Below, in pieces: positions 26,271 through 37,107 of a DNA stretch of 64,000 nt; positions within the stretch are counted from its first letter, which is position 1; every line of letters begins with the position of its first letter. Source of the DNA: Bradyrhizobium sp. (lineage in GTDB: Bacteria; Pseudomonadota; Alphaproteobacteria; Rhizobiales; Xanthobacteraceae); NCBI RefSeq assembly GCF_016213215.1, contig NZ_JACRAW010000088.1, forward strand, positions 1-64,000, written 5' to 3'. The notes beneath the pieces are model-generated. The model saw only the letters and a list, made by a program, of their open reading frames with translations. It ran no database searches and was not told the DNA's origin. The position numbers and the translations under genes were made by a program.

Positions 26271-26921
26271 TCAGAGCTCCCGGGCCACACCGGGCAGCGC
26301 CGGCACGAAACGCACTTCCACAAGCTCCTTGCGCTCGATTCCGGCCCCGGTCTTGGTGAGGCGCACCAGCATTTGCAGCCCCTGATGCGGTCCGACCGGT
26401 GCGATCAAGATACCGCCCATATCGAGCCGCTCGATCAGGTGCTCGGGGACCTTGTCCAGCGCAGCCGTCACGATAATGCGGTCGAACGGCCCGATGTTGG
26501 CAGGAAGGTTCAATCCGTCGCCGAGCATCACCTCGACGTTGTGGCAGCCAAGCTTTTCCAGGCGGGCGCGCGCGATATCGGCAAGCTTGCGGTAGCGCTC
26601 GACAGTGAGGACGTGCCCGGCCAGGCGCGACAGGACGGCAGCCTGATAGCCCGAGCCGGTTCCTATTTCGAGCACGCGGTGGTGCTTCTGCAGCTTGAGC
26701 TGCTCCGTCATGTAGGCAACGACAAAGGGCTGGCTGATGGTCTGACCGCAGGAGATAGCCAACGCGCTATCGTGGTAGGCGCCCTCCCGATCGCCCTCTT
26801 CGACGAACATCTCGCGCGGCACCTCCTCCATGGTGCGCAGCACCGCCTGATCGCTGATCCCCCGCCGTCTCAGCGTAAGCTGAAACATCATCTTCTCCGG
26901 CGGCTGCGGATTGGCGGTCAT
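26271..26921 (-). CDS. pcm: Protein-L-isoaspartate O-methyltransferase
   Basis: 216 residues; repairs isoaspartyl damage in proteins using S-adenosylmethionine. Motif I is [20 protein letters not shown], the substrate-contacting stretch is [20 protein letters not shown], and post-I is [18 protein letters not shown]. The C-terminal [23 protein letters not shown] is standard. It is one of the surE-pcm-nlpD cluster but is separated from surE by the plus-strand response-regulator gene. Confidence 0.95.
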   Translation of the reverse strand: MTANPQPPEKMMFQLTLRRRGISDQAVLRTMEEVPREMFVEEGDREGAYHDSALAISCGQTISQPFVVAYMTEQLKLQKHHRVLEIGTGSGYQAAVLSRLAGHVLTVERYRKLADIARARLEKLGCHNVEVMLGDGLNLPANIGPFDRIIVTAALDKVPEHLIERLDMGGILIAPVGPHQGLQMLVRLTKTGAGIERKELVEVRFVPALPGVAREL

Positions 26922-27019
26922 TGCTTCGCTCGTGCTTTTTCCTGTCTTCCGGCCGACGTCCCTTGGATCAAGGGAGGCGTCTCCCGCCCGTCCTAGCTAC
27001 GAATCCCGGTTCCGTCCTT

Positions 27020-27046
27020 GGAACAGGCAGATGATAGCTTGCCGTT
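27020..27046 (+). promoter_or_regulatory. Weak candidate general-stress (EcfG-type) promoter
   Basis: GGAAC and CGTT occur upstream of the response-regulator gene but 18 bases apart, whereas the usual EcfG spacing is 16-17. The match is suggestive only. Confidence 0.2.
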
Positions 27047-27176
27047 CACACAACTAAACACAAATCTGAAGAGACTCGTTCTCCTATAGCCATCGCACGC
27101 TGCTGTTCGTCTACGCGGACGTTGCGACGAGTCGCTTTATCTGCGAAATGTTCCGAAGACGGGCAAGGACTGTTTT

Positions 27177-27554
27177 ATGACAACGACACGACCGCCGGGC
27201 GGTTCTGTGTTCCTCGTCGAAGACGAGGTGATGATCAGGATGATGGTCGCCGACATGCTGGAGGAACTCGGTTACCGAGTCGCAGCAGAAGCCGGCGACA
27301 TTGGCGACGCCATCCGGCTGGTCCAAACGACCGATTTCGACTTCGCCATTCTCGACGTCAACGTCAATGGCAAGGTGATTTCGCCGGTTGCCGACCTGAT
27401 CAAGGCAAAGGGACGGCCCTTTATTTTCGCAACCGGGTACGGCTCCTCAGGCCTTCCGGAGGAATATCGCGATCGCCCCGCACTGCAGAAGCCGTTTCAA
27501 CTGGAAACGCTGGCCAAGGCCATCGATTCCGCGCTGCGTAACGGCAGCGGCTAG
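27177..27554 (+). CDS. Single-domain response regulator
   Basis: 125 residues containing a receiver domain only: acidic pocket E15/D16, phosphoacceptor D60 in FAILDVNVNG, T87 and K105 (LQKPF). There is no output domain, so it probably acts as a phosphate relay or by protein contact. It lies convergent to surE, 3 bases between stops. The cognate kinase is not adjacent. Confidence 0.9.
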   Translation: MTTTRPPGGSVFLVEDEVMIRMMVADMLEELGYRVAAEAGDIGDAIRLVQTTDFDFAILDVNVNGKVISPVADLIKAKGRPFIFATGYGSSGLPEEYRDRPALQKPFQLETLAKAIDSALRNGSG

Positions 27555-27557
27555 GCT

Positions 27558-28325
27558 TCACCTCAACATGTCAACGAGCGCTTCCGAAAATGCCTCGTCG
27601 GTGCGGTCGAGACGCAGCGGCGTCACCGAGACATAGCGCGCCGCAAGCGCGGCCAGGTCCGAGCCTTCTGCCGGCGTATCCATCATGGCGGTCCGCTCGA
27701 AACCGATCCAGAAATAGGGATTGCCTCGCCCGTCGCGGCGCTCGTCGACCCTCAGGAAACCGAGATTGCGCTTGCCCTGTCTTGTCACGCGGATGCCCGC
27801 AACCTGCTCCGGCGGGCAGGACGGAAAATTGACGTTGATCACCGTGTTCTTGGGCACGCCGGCAGCCAAAACCTTGCGCAGGATGTCCGGTCCGAACTTC
27901 AGCGCGGTGTCCCACAGCGGACGGTCGCGCGTCTCCAGGCTGAATTCCTGCGACAGGGCAAAGGATGGCAGGCCGAGAATGGTGCCTTCCAGCGCGCCGG
28001 CGATTGTGCCGGAATAGACGACGTCCTCGGCAACGTTGCGGCCCTTGTTGACGCCCGAGAGCACGACGTCCGGCAGTTTCGGCCCGAGAATATGTCGCGC
28101 CCCCATGATGATGCAGTCGGTCGGCGTACCGCGCACCGCAAAGTGACGCGGGCCGACCTCGCGCAGGCGCAGCGGATCGTTCAGCGACAGCGAATGCGAC
28201 ACGCCGGACTGGTCGAGTTCGGGCGCCACGATCCAGACGTCGTCCGACAGCGCACGCGCGATCTCTTCCACGACCTTCAGACCGTGGGCGTGGATGCCGT
28301 CGTCATTGGTGCAGAGAATTCGCAT
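27558..28325 (-). CDS. surE: 5'/3'-nucleotidase SurE
   Basis: 255 residues; a divalent-metal nucleotidase for survival in stationary phase. The N-terminal metal site is MRILCTNDDGIHAHGL, with SGVSHSLSL and the VLSGVNKGRNVAEDVVYSGTIAGALEG core. The track ORF begins at 28415, but the family begins exactly at MRIL (28325). Upstream lies a short gene conserved between serS and surE. Confidence 0.96.
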   Translation of the reverse strand: MRILCTNDDGIHAHGLKVVEEIARALSDDVWIVAPELDQSGVSHSLSLNDPLRLREVGPRHFAVRGTPTDCIIMGARHILGPKLPDVVLSGVNKGRNVAEDVVYSGTIAGALEGTILGLPSFALSQEFSLETRDRPLWDTALKFGPDILRKVLAAGVPKNTVINVNFPSCPPEQVAGIRVTRQGKRNLGFLRVDERRDGRGNPYFWIGFERTAMMDTPAEGSDLAALAARYVSVTPLRLDRTDEAFSEALVDMLR

Positions 28326-28448
28326 GCGTTGTCGGGGTCCCGTTCGAATGTCCAGTGCGTGCAGGGCCGTCTTATCCGGGTATTGCCGATCAGGCAAACG
28401 GCCAAGACCGCGCAAAACACTGGTTCCCTGCAGAGCGGCCCGCGGAGG

Positions 28449-28811
28449 CTACCGGCGAATGCGCCAGCGCGGCGCTAACCGCGCAAGCCTTCCTTCCGTG
28501 CGCAGCGTCGGCGTCGGTTGCGACGTTGTGGCGACGGTCGCTTCCGAGACAGCCATCGGGGCCGGGTCCGGTGTTACAGCGATGCTGCCCGGAGATTGCG
28601 GAAACCGTTCGCGCCCGATCGCAAGGGCCTTCTCGAAATCCTGGACATTGAGGCCGGGCATCGCACGCCTGCGCGCGATGAGTTCGTCGTCCCACAGTTC
28701 GGCGATCTTGATGTCGATCACGCCCTTCAGCCGCTGATCGATGGCCTGGAGCCCGAAACCGGTCACCGCCCATTGTCGGCCGACCCGGAAGATGTCGCGG
28801 TGCAGGGCCAT
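28449..28811 (-). CDS. Hypothetical protein between serS and surE
   Basis: 120 residues (from MALHRDIFRVGRQWAVTGFGLQAIDQRLKG). I do not recognise the family. The first 70 residues look folded and mostly helical, with KIAELWDDELIARRRAMPGLNVQDFEKALAIGRERFP. The C-terminal 50 are Pro/Thr/Ala-rich and end very basic (RLARLAPRWRIRR). Placement between serS and surE on the same strand supports a real gene. ATG 28835 is an alternative start. Confidence 0.65.
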   Translation of the reverse strand: MALHRDIFRVGRQWAVTGFGLQAIDQRLKGVIDIKIAELWDDELIARRRAMPGLNVQDFEKALAIGRERFPQSPGSIAVTPDPAPMAVSEATVATTSQPTPTLRTEGRLARLAPRWRIRR

Positions 28812-28900
28812 GTGCGTCGCTCGTGCTGAGGGCACATCAGGATAGCCGGCCCTCCGGACTTCGCAACTGCCATCCGGCGACAGCGATGGACAGGGAAGAC

Positions 28901-30253
<1,353 letters not shown>

Positions 30254-30457
30254 TCATCCGGTCACTTAAGTCGCGCGCCTTTGAACAACTCGAAATCCCA
30301 CGGTCAAGTCCCCGGCTCGACCCTGCCGATCAGGGACCTGCTTGCCGGCGAATCTGCCCAGGATCGAACCTGCCTTAGCATTCATGCGACTGCCGATGTA
30401 GCGATACGTCCGTCGGTTCGAATGCCGCTCCTCTCAATCCATCACCGGCCCGCCAGC

Positions 30458-30976
30458 ATGGACACACACAAGGATATCGAACTTACCTTCCGCTATCTAC
30501 CGGGAGAGTATCTACAAGCGCTTCGCGCACATCAGTTTGCCCGGACCTTCCTGGCCGTGGACACAGGCTTCTCCTTGCTGATGCTGGTGTGCGGCCTTGC
30601 GACCTTTTGGTGGGGAGGCGCTTTTTACCGCTGGCTTGGCCTCGCCTTTATCGGACTGGGGCTCCTGCTACCCGTACTCTATGCGCTCGCCCGCCTGGCG
30701 GCACGACAAAAGGTCGCCAATGAGGCGAAGTTCAAGCAGGAATACCGGCTCACCTTCTCCGAGCGAGGCATCCATTTCCGTACCCACGGCATCGATTCCC
30801 ACATCGACTGGAGCTATTATCAAAGCGCGTTGCGCATCGGAAATTTCTATCTGATGTACTACAGCCGTGACGACTTCACCGTCATTCCCAAGCGCGTTCT
30901 GCAGGAAACTGGCACAACGGAAGCGTTCGAGGAGATGCTGCACAGGCACGTGCCGAAAGTTGAACTGCGATCGTAG
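30458..30976 (+). CDS. YcxB-like membrane protein
   Basis: 172 residues. Two membrane helices (FLAVDTGFSLLMLVCGLATFWWGG and WLGLAFIGLGLLLPVLYALARL) are followed by a YcxB-type domain: EYRLTFSERGIHFRTHGIDSHIDWSYYQSALRIGNFYLMYYSRDDFTVIPKRVLQ. The ATG at 30458 begins the homologous part; the track start at 30281 adds a non-conserved leader. It interrupts the minus-strand serS-tat gene run on the opposite strand. Function unknown. Confidence 0.8.
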   Translation: MDTHKDIELTFRYLPGEYLQALRAHQFARTFLAVDTGFSLLMLVCGLATFWWGGAFYRWLGLAFIGLGLLLPVLYALARLAARQKVANEAKFKQEYRLTFSERGIHFRTHGIDSHIDWSYYQSALRIGNFYLMYYSRDDFTVIPKRVLQETGTTEAFEEMLHRHVPKVELRS

Positions 30977-31000
30977 AGAAACGCGGGTTGACCGAAGGCC

Positions 31001-31804
31001 CTACTCCGCCGGCTTGGCGGCGGACGGCGTGGTGCTGGAAGCTGATGCAGCCGCCTTCTTTTCCACCATGCGCACGGCGATGATCGAACCCTCATAGAGC
31101 ACAAGCAAAGGTATCGCGAGCGAGGCCTGGCTCAGGACGTCGGGCGGCGTCAGGACCGCTGCGATGATGAAGGCGACGACAATGAAATAGCGGCGCTTCT
31201 CGCGCAGCATTGTCGAGGTGACGATCCCGATGCGGCCGAGCAGCGTCAGGATAACCGGAAGCTGGAAGGCGACGCCGAAGGCGAAGATGAGGGACATCGT
31301 CAGCGAGAGGTACTCGCCGACCTTGGGCAGGAGCGCGATCTGCGCGGTCTCGTCGCTGGCCACCTGTTGCATGCCGAGCGAGAAGCGGACCAACATCGGC
31401 AGCACCACGAAATAGACCAGCAGCGATCCCAGGACGAAGAAGAACGGCGTGGCGACCAGGTAAGGCAGAAAGGCCTGCTTTTCATGCCGGTACAGGCCGG
31501 GCGCGACGAACTTGTAGATCTGGGTCGCGACCAGCGGGAAGGAGATGAAGGCTGCGCCAAACAGGGCGAGCTTGAGCTGCGTAATGAAGTATTCCAGCAG
31601 CGCCGTGTAGATGAACTTGGAGTTCTCCGGCCCCGCAACCCACACGAACGGCCAGACCAGCACGTTGTAGATCTGCTTGGCGAAGAAGAAGCAGAAGATG
31701 AAGGCCACGCCGAAACCGATGAGCGCCTTGATCAGCCGCGAACGCAGCTCGATCAGGTGATCCATCAATGGCGCCTTGCTAGCCTCAATGTCGGCATCAG
31801 TCAT
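31001..31804 (-). CDS. tatC: Sec-independent translocase subunit TatC
   Basis: 267 residues with six membrane helices and the conserved N-terminal [25 protein letters not shown]. TatC with TatB forms the twin-arginine signal receptor for folded proteins. Its start overlaps the tatB stop by 4 bp. The tail after the last helix is Ala/Ser/Pro-rich. Confidence 0.97.
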   Translation of the reverse strand: MTDADIEASKAPLMDHLIELRSRLIKALIGFGVAFIFCFFFAKQIYNVLVWPFVWVAGPENSKFIYTALLEYFITQLKLALFGAAFISFPLVATQIYKFVAPGLYRHEKQAFLPYLVATPFFFVLGSLLVYFVVLPMLVRFSLGMQQVASDETAQIALLPKVGEYLSLTMSLIFAFGVAFQLPVILTLLGRIGIVTSTMLREKRRYFIVVAFIIAAVLTPPDVLSQASLAIPLLVLYEGSIIAVRMVEKKAAASASSTTPSAAKPAE

Positions 31805-32307
31805 GACGCTTTGGCGTCCTTAAGGGTCTCGGGGTGCGGCCCAACGTCCTGCGCCACGGCCGCTGGTTCAATCTCCCGGGTGACCGCCAGCGGCTCACTC
31901 GCCGCCGAATGGACTTCGGCTTCGACAAACGTTGCTGGTGTGGGGGATTCGGGCGTGGGCGGCGTCGCCGGTGGCTCTATCGCTGGCCTTGCCGCGGCTT
32001 CCGACGGCTTATCGATATCGTCGATGCGGAGTGCGCTGTCGACATCCTTCTGCAGCGAGGTCAGTACGTTGTTGCTGCCAAATTCGCTGGCGGCTTCCTT
32101 GACCTCATCAAAGCTTTTCTTGAGGTCGGCCATCTCGGCCTCGCGCATCGCCTCCTGGAACTGGCCCTGGAATTCGCTGGCCATCTTGCGGGCCTTGCCC
32201 ATCCATTGACCAACCATGCGAAGCACGCCCGGAAGCTCCTTCGGGCCGATGGCAATCAGCGCGACGACAGCGATGACGACCAGTTCACTCCACCCGATGT
32301 CGAACAT
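31801..32307 (-). CDS. tatB: Sec-independent translocase subunit TatB
   Basis: 168 residues: a single N-terminal helix ([33 protein letters not shown], with the GPKELP hinge), an amphipathic and charged helix, then a long Pro/Thr/Glu-rich disordered tail. Operon tatA-tatB-tatC, with 87 bases after tatA. Confidence 0.95.
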   Translation of the reverse strand: MFDIGWSELVVIAVVALIAIGPKELPGVLRMVGQWMGKARKMASEFQGQFQEAMREAEMADLKKSFDEVKEAASEFGSNNVLTSLQKDVDSALRIDDIDKPSEAAARPAIEPPATPPTPESPTPATFVEAEVHSAASEPLAVTREIEPAAVAQDVGPHPETLKDAKAS

Positions 32308-32394
32308 GACGTCTTCCGTTAACGCAGGGCGATCCGGCCCAATCCATGACCGTCAGGATCGGGACCGCCCCGCGTCTGCCTCCGGCCTGCGAGC

Positions 32395-32628
32395 TCAGGC
32401 CTTGCTGCCGACGTCCGAGCGTGTCGCGGTGGACGACGCGGAACTGTGATCGATGGTCTTGACGGGCTCTGACTTCTCCGCAGTCTTTTCGTCGTCCTGC
32501 ATGCCCTTCTTGAAGGCCTTGATGCCGTTGGCGACGTCGCCCATCAGATCGGAAATCTTGCCGCGGCCGAACAGCAGCAGGACGACTGCGATCACCACGA
32601 TCCAGTGCCAAATGCTAAGCGAACCCAT
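32395..32628 (-). CDS. tatA: Sec-independent translocase subunit TatA
   Basis: 77 residues. [43 protein letters not shown] is the canonical TatA membrane helix, FGRGK hinge and amphipathic helix; it is the pore-forming subunit. The ATG at 32628 has GGAGG nine bases upstream. The track ORF is longer by a non-coding leader. Confidence 0.96.
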   Translation of the reverse strand: MGSLSIWHWIVVIAVVLLLFGRGKISDLMGDVANGIKAFKKGMQDDEKTAEKSEPVKTIDHSSASSTATRSDVGSKA

Positions 32629-32804
32629 CCTGCAACCTCCAAACGCGTAATTGTGTACACGGCCGGTGATCCGGCCTGATCTACCCCGAAACCTAGGCTT
32701 GGCAGGTGTCAAAAACAAGGACTTAAGCGGCGCCAATTCGCTGTCGGCGCTGCGTAATATCGCCAGGATTAACCAGGGCCGGACGCCCGGCTGGGGCCGG
32801 GGCG

Positions 32805-33548
32805 TCAGCTCTCGTTGCCGCCCTCGGGTTCGACCCGCGGCGCCAAAGCGAGTTCCAGATCGCCCGGATCGAGCGGCTCCTCGTCCTCCCGCAGGGTCGG
32901 ATCGTCCGAAGGCGTCGGCACGGTGAACCCGGTCGGCAGGCGGGTGTCCAACAGCCCCGTGCCTTTCAGCTCTTCAAGGCCCGGCAGGTCGTTCAGCGAC
33001 TCCAGGCTGAACTGAGACAGGAATGCCTCGGTGGTGCCGAAGGTCAACGGGCGCCCGGGCGTCTTGCGCCGGCCGCGCGGCTTGATCCAGCCGGTCTCGA
33101 GCAGCACGTCGAGCGTGCCCTTCGACGTGACGACGCCACGGATCTCCTCGATCTCCGCTCTGGTCACCGGCTGGTGATAGGCGATGATCGAGAGTACCTC
33201 GATGGCGGCGCGTGACAGGCGACGTGTTTCCGTGCTTTCCCGGGTCATCAGCCAGGCAAGATCGCCGGCCGTGCGGAAGGCCCACTTGTTGGCGATGCGC
33301 ACCAGATTGACCCCGCGCGGCGCATATTCCGCCTGCAACTGGGCGAGCGCCGCCTTGACGTCCACGCCATCAGGCATGCGCTTGGCGAGCGTCGCCGTAT
33401 CGAGCGGCTCGCTCGAGGCAAACAGCAGCGCTTCGAGAAGCCTTAGTTCCTCGGGGCGAGCCTGGGGACTGTCTTCCGCCTGCACCTGCTCGACCTCTTC
33501 GATTTCGACCTGTGCGATTTCGATGCGCTTCTCCGCCAGGCTTGCCAT
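32805..33548 (-). CDS. scpB: Segregation and condensation protein B
   Basis: 247 residues with two winged-helix domains ([25 protein letters not shown] and [29 protein letters not shown]). ScpB binds ScpA and the SMC ATPase in chromosome condensation. The acidic C-terminal tail ([16 protein letters not shown]) is variable. It follows scpA by 21 bases. Confidence 0.94.
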   Translation of the reverse strand: MASLAEKRIEIAQVEIEEVEQVQAEDSPQARPEELRLLEALLFASSEPLDTATLAKRMPDGVDVKAALAQLQAEYAPRGVNLVRIANKWAFRTAGDLAWLMTRESTETRRLSRAAIEVLSIIAYHQPVTRAEIEEIRGVVTSKGTLDVLLETGWIKPRGRRKTPGRPLTFGTTEAFLSQFSLESLNDLPGLEELKGTGLLDTRLPTGFTVPTPSDDPTLREDEEPLDPGDLELALAPRVEPEGGNES

Positions 33549-33569
33549 GGCAGCTTCTCCTTCTGGTAC

Positions 33570-34400
33570 TTACTGGACGTCCGGCGCGGAGACCGCGTCG
33601 GGCGCCGGCTGCGGCAACCGCTTGCGGAAATAGATCGGCGCAAACGCCTCTTTCTGGTTCAGCTCCATCTCGCCTTCCCGCACCAGCTCCAGCGCGGCCG
33701 CGAAGCTCGAGGCGAATACGGTTGCCCGTTGCGTGGGATCGACGACGTAGCGAAGCAGGTAATCGTCAAGGCAGCTCCACTGTTCGGTGTCCACCATGCC
33801 GACGATGCGCTCCAGCGATGCGCGCGCCTCTACAAGCGACCACACCGTGCGCCGGGCAAGATGGACGCTGGCCAGCACATTTTGCTGGCGCTGGACAGCA
33901 TAGGCCGTCAGCAGGTCGTACAGGGTGGCCGTGTACTTGGGATGCCTGATCTCGGCGATGACCTCGGGATTGCCGCGTGGAAAGATGTCACGCCGGAACT
34001 GCGGCCTGTTCATGAGCCGGTTGGCGGCCTCGCGAATGGCTTCCAGCCGGCGCAGCCGGTTGGCGAGCGCGGTCGCCATCTCCTCCGCGCTGGGCCCTTC
34101 CGCCGTCGGCGGTTCGGGCAGGAGCAGCCGCGACTTGAGGAAAGCGAGCCAGGCGGCCATGACGAGATAGTCCGCGGCCAGCTCCAGCCGGATCTTGCGC
34201 GCCGCCTCGATAAACTGGAGGTACTGGTCCGCGAGCGCCAGGATCGAGATCTTGGCGAGATCGACCTTCTGCTGCCGCGCGAGCGCAAGCAACAGGTCGA
34301 GCGGGCCCTCATAGCCCTCAACATCGACAACCAGCGCCGGCTCGCCCTCGGCAAGCTCGGCCGGCCGCCCGGTCTCAAAGGATAGGATTTCCGCGCTCAT
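33570..34400 (-). CDS. scpA: Segregation and condensation protein A (kleisin)
   Basis: 276 residues. The SMC-binding N-terminus includes VDVEGYEGPLDLLLALARQQKVDLAKISILALADQYLQF and the helical segment YLVMAAWLAFLKSRLLLPEP. The C-terminal winged helix is VTASSFAAALELVREGEMELNQKEAFAPIYFRKR-like (read as TVFASSFAAALELVREGEME). Its start overlaps the nagZ stop by 4 bp. Confidence 0.94.
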   Translation of the reverse strand: MSAEILSFETGRPAELAEGEPALVVDVEGYEGPLDLLLALARQQKVDLAKISILALADQYLQFIEAARKIRLELAADYLVMAAWLAFLKSRLLLPEPPTAEGPSAEEMATALANRLRRLEAIREAANRLMNRPQFRRDIFPRGNPEVIAEIRHPKYTATLYDLLTAYAVQRQQNVLASVHLARRTVWSLVEARASLERIVGMVDTEQWSCLDDYLLRYVVDPTQRATVFASSFAAALELVREGEMELNQKEAFAPIYFRKRLPQPAPDAVSAPDVQ

Positions 34401-35425
34401 ACGCTCGCCGTGTTTGCCCGTTCGATCAATGCGTCCAATTCGACCCGGGCCGCCGTCCGGTCGAAGTCCTGCGGGGCCTTCCGCAACGAAAGCGCCCTGC
34501 GGGCGCGTTCCAGCGCCCTACCCGACAATTCGGGCGTCTGGCTGGCCACCTCGCGCATTTCCTCGATGTTGCCGTTGCAGTGCAGAACCATGTCGCAGCC
34601 AGCTGCGGTGATGGCCCGTGTGCGCTCGGCGATCGATCCAGCCAGAGCGTTCATGGAAACGTCATCACTCATCAACAAACCCTGGAACCCGATTACGCCG
34701 CGAATCACCTGCTCCACCATTGTCGCAGAAGTCGTGGCCGGATGTACGGGGTCAAAAGCGCTAAACACAACATGTGCGGTCATGGCCATCGGCAGGTCCG
34801 CCAATGGCTTGAACGCAGCGAAATCGGTCCGTTCCAGCTCATCTCGGGGGGCATCGACCACGGGAAGCCGGAAATGGGTATCTGCCGTCGCCCGGCCATG
34901 GCCGGGAATGTGCTTGAGCACGGGCAGGACGCCTCCACGCTCCAGGCCTTCGGCTACCACTCGCGCGATCGCCGCAACTTTCGCCGGCTCGTTGCCATAG
35001 GCGCGGTTGCCGATGACAGCGTCCGCTCCAGCCACCGGGACATCGGCGAGCGGGAGACAATCGACCGTGATGCCAAGCTCGGCGAGATCGGCCGCGATCA
35101 GGCGGGCGCTCAAGCTGGCTGCCTTCAGCCCCAGCGCCGGATCGATGTCGTAGAGCGACCCGAATACGGCGCCCGGCGGGTAGATCGGCCAGTGCGGTGG
35201 GCCAAGCCGTTGCACCCGGCCGCCTTCCTGATCAATCAGGACCGGCGTATCTGGTTCGCCAACAGCCTCACGCAATTCCCCAACCAGCAAAGCCACTTGA
35301 GCCGAGTTCTCGACGTTCCGTTTGAACAGGATGAAGCCCCATGGCCGCTCGGCGCGAATGAATTCGCGCTCGGCGTCGGTCAGCTTCGTTCCGGATACGC
35401 CGGTAATAAAAGCCCGTGTGCTCAT
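34397..35425 (-). CDS. nagZ: Beta-N-acetylhexosaminidase (peptidoglycan recycling)
   Basis: 342 residues of glycoside hydrolase family 3. It removes GlcNAc from anhydro-muropeptides in the cytoplasm. Diagnostic motifs are VLPVLKHIPGHGRATADTHFRLPVVD, which carries the catalytic His loop, and GLLMSDDVSMNALAGS, which carries the nucleophile Asp. No signal peptide. It lies 52 bases after the SPOR-domain gene. Confidence 0.95.
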   Translation of the reverse strand: MSTRAFITGVSGTKLTDAEREFIRAERPWGFILFKRNVENSAQVALLVGELREAVGEPDTPVLIDQEGGRVQRLGPPHWPIYPPGAVFGSLYDIDPALGLKAASLSARLIAADLAELGITVDCLPLADVPVAGADAVIGNRAYGNEPAKVAAIARVVAEGLERGGVLPVLKHIPGHGRATADTHFRLPVVDAPRDELERTDFAAFKPLADLPMAMTAHVVFSAFDPVHPATTSATMVEQVIRGVIGFQGLLMSDDVSMNALAGSIAERTRAITAAGCDMVLHCNGNIEEMREVASQTPELSGRALERARRALSLRKAPQDFDRTAARVELDALIERANTASV

Positions 35426-35477
35426 CTGGGCCGATTAGCCTCACCCCGTCAGGGGGTCAAGGAAACGGCTGCGAATT

Positions 35478-36959
35478 CTATGGGATGAAACACTGACCGC
35501 CGGCCGCCTTCAGCTCAGTGCAGAACTGCGCAGCCTCTTGCCGCGTCCGGTATGGACCCACCATCGCGCGATACACAACCCTGTCGTTCAAATCGACCCG
35601 CCGGATCACTGGCGAACGAGATCCAAGCACGGACTGGAACTTGCCTTGCAGCACACGATAGGAATCCCTCGCCCCTGCCTCCGTCGGTTGCGAGGAAATC
35701 GATACCATGTACCCACCGGTACCTTCGCTGGCCGGGTTGGCACTCGTCGCAACTTGCGTCGGGTTGGCCGTCGCCACCCTGGTCGGGGCAGGCTCGGGCG
35801 GGGAAGCCTGCGGCGCCAGTGACATAGGAGCATTCGCGCTCGCATTGGCCTGACTCGGCGGATTGCGCGCTGGCGCGGCAGTCGTCGTCTTGGGGGTAGC
35901 GGCGGGCCTTGTCCCGGCCGAAGTTGGCGCGGGGGCTGCAGCGGCATCCATCTGATCGCCTTTGACCGAAAGCGTCCTGATCCGGCGGGGCTCGTTGTTC
36001 GATAGCGTCCCGTTGCTTGGAACCGGCCCCGCGCTCGGCGGGGGCATATTGCTGGGTGCCACGCTCGCCACTGGCGGAGGATTGGCATTCTGGTTCAGCG
36101 GCGGAAAGACTACCCTGGGTCCACCGGACCGCGCGTTGATATCGACCGGCGCCTCTTCACGCGGCACGATCTTCTCCGTGCCATCGGCTGACGCTACCCG
36201 GTCCAGCAGCTTGCCCGATCCGTCAGACGGCGCCGGCATGATCTTGGTCGGGCTGTTGTCGGCCTTGATGATCGGCGGCTCACCGCTGCGGGGCGATCCG
36301 ATGTAGGTACGGTAGGCAAATGCGGCACCGGTGCCGACGACGGCAAGCGCCAGAACCGCAGCAACGGCCAGCATGCCGCCGCGACGCTTCGGAGCTTCTT
36401 CTTCGTCGACGTCTTCCGGATAATCGCTCTGATAGGCGTAAGGATCATCCTCATACGCAGGCTCGCTCTGGTATTGCTGCTCGCCCGTTTCAAGCTGGCC
36501 ATACAGCGCGTCGTCATAGCGCGACGGATCGTGCTGTTGCTCGGTGTCCTCGCCTTCCGGGTAGGACGCATGTTGCTGGTAGTCCTGCTCCGGCGTTGCG
36601 GGCTGAGCGTGGCGATGCAGCGGGTGCACAGGGTGCCCGGCGGAGAACTCGACTTGCTGCGGCGGTGCGCTCGGCTGCGGCTGCGCCTGCACGTTGGCGC
36701 GCCGCATCCACGCTGGCGGGCTGGGCAGCTGCGCCTCCGGTTCTTCGTAGCTTTCAACAGGCGGCTGGTACGGTTCGGGCGCACTGTGCGGCGGCACCTT
36801 CACACTGGCCCGACTCGGGGTGCCAAACGGATCCGTCTGTCCGATCAGCCGCGCGAGCTCCGCCAAAGGGTCGCTTTCCGCCCTTGCCGACCCATGCTGA
36901 TCATCGCCATGACTATAGTCATCGGCGGGAAAGGGTCTGTCTTGATATCGATCGGCCAT
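35478..36959 (-). CDS. SPOR-domain membrane protein
   Basis: 493 residues. A long acidic/Gln-rich cytosolic part is followed by one membrane helix (GGMLAVAAVLALAVVGTGAAFAYRTYIG) and a Pro/Ala-rich periplasmic region. The C-terminal SPOR domain is GGYMVSISSQPTEAGARDSYRVLQGKFQSVLGSRSPVIRRVDLNDRVVYRAMVGPYRTRQEAAQFCTELKAAGGQCFIP. SPOR domains bind denuded glycan at the division septum. The start MADRYQDRPF at 36959 is preferred over 36989. It sits between argS and nagZ, the usual alphaproteobacterial position. Confidence 0.92.
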   Translation of the reverse strand: MADRYQDRPFPADDYSHGDDQHGSARAESDPLAELARLIGQTDPFGTPSRASVKVPPHSAPEPYQPPVESYEEPEAQLPSPPAWMRRANVQAQPQPSAPPQQVEFSAGHPVHPLHRHAQPATPEQDYQQHASYPEGEDTEQQHDPSRYDDALYGQLETGEQQYQSEPAYEDDPYAYQSDYPEDVDEEEAPKRRGGMLAVAAVLALAVVGTGAAFAYRTYIGSPRSGEPPIIKADNSPTKIMPAPSDGSGKLLDRVASADGTEKIVPREEAPVDINARSGGPRVVFPPLNQNANPPPVASVAPSNMPPPSAGPVPSNGTLSNNEPRRIRTLSVKGDQMDAAAAPAPTSAGTRPAATPKTTTAAPARNPPSQANASANAPMSLAPQASPPEPAPTRVATANPTQVATSANPASEGTGGYMVSISSQPTEAGARDSYRVLQGKFQSVLGSRSPVIRRVDLNDRVVYRAMVGPYRTRQEAAQFCTELKAAGGQCFIP

Positions 36960-37107
36960 CGTGATGATGCGTCCCTTCGGGAAAGCCACTAAGTCCTTCG
37001 ACCCACACAGCTTTCATCCCATAAAGGCTTTCAAACAAGTCGCATTCGAAAGCGAGCCGGCTGGTCCCGGATTCTCCCCCCAATCCCCAAAAGCCGTTTG
37101 CCCCGAA

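Noticed and set aside
30340-30420. tRNA-like T-arm fragments (AGGATCGAACCTG and GGTTCGAAT)
   Set aside because: No matching acceptor or anticodon stem could be found on either strand; the apparent T-stem has a mismatch.
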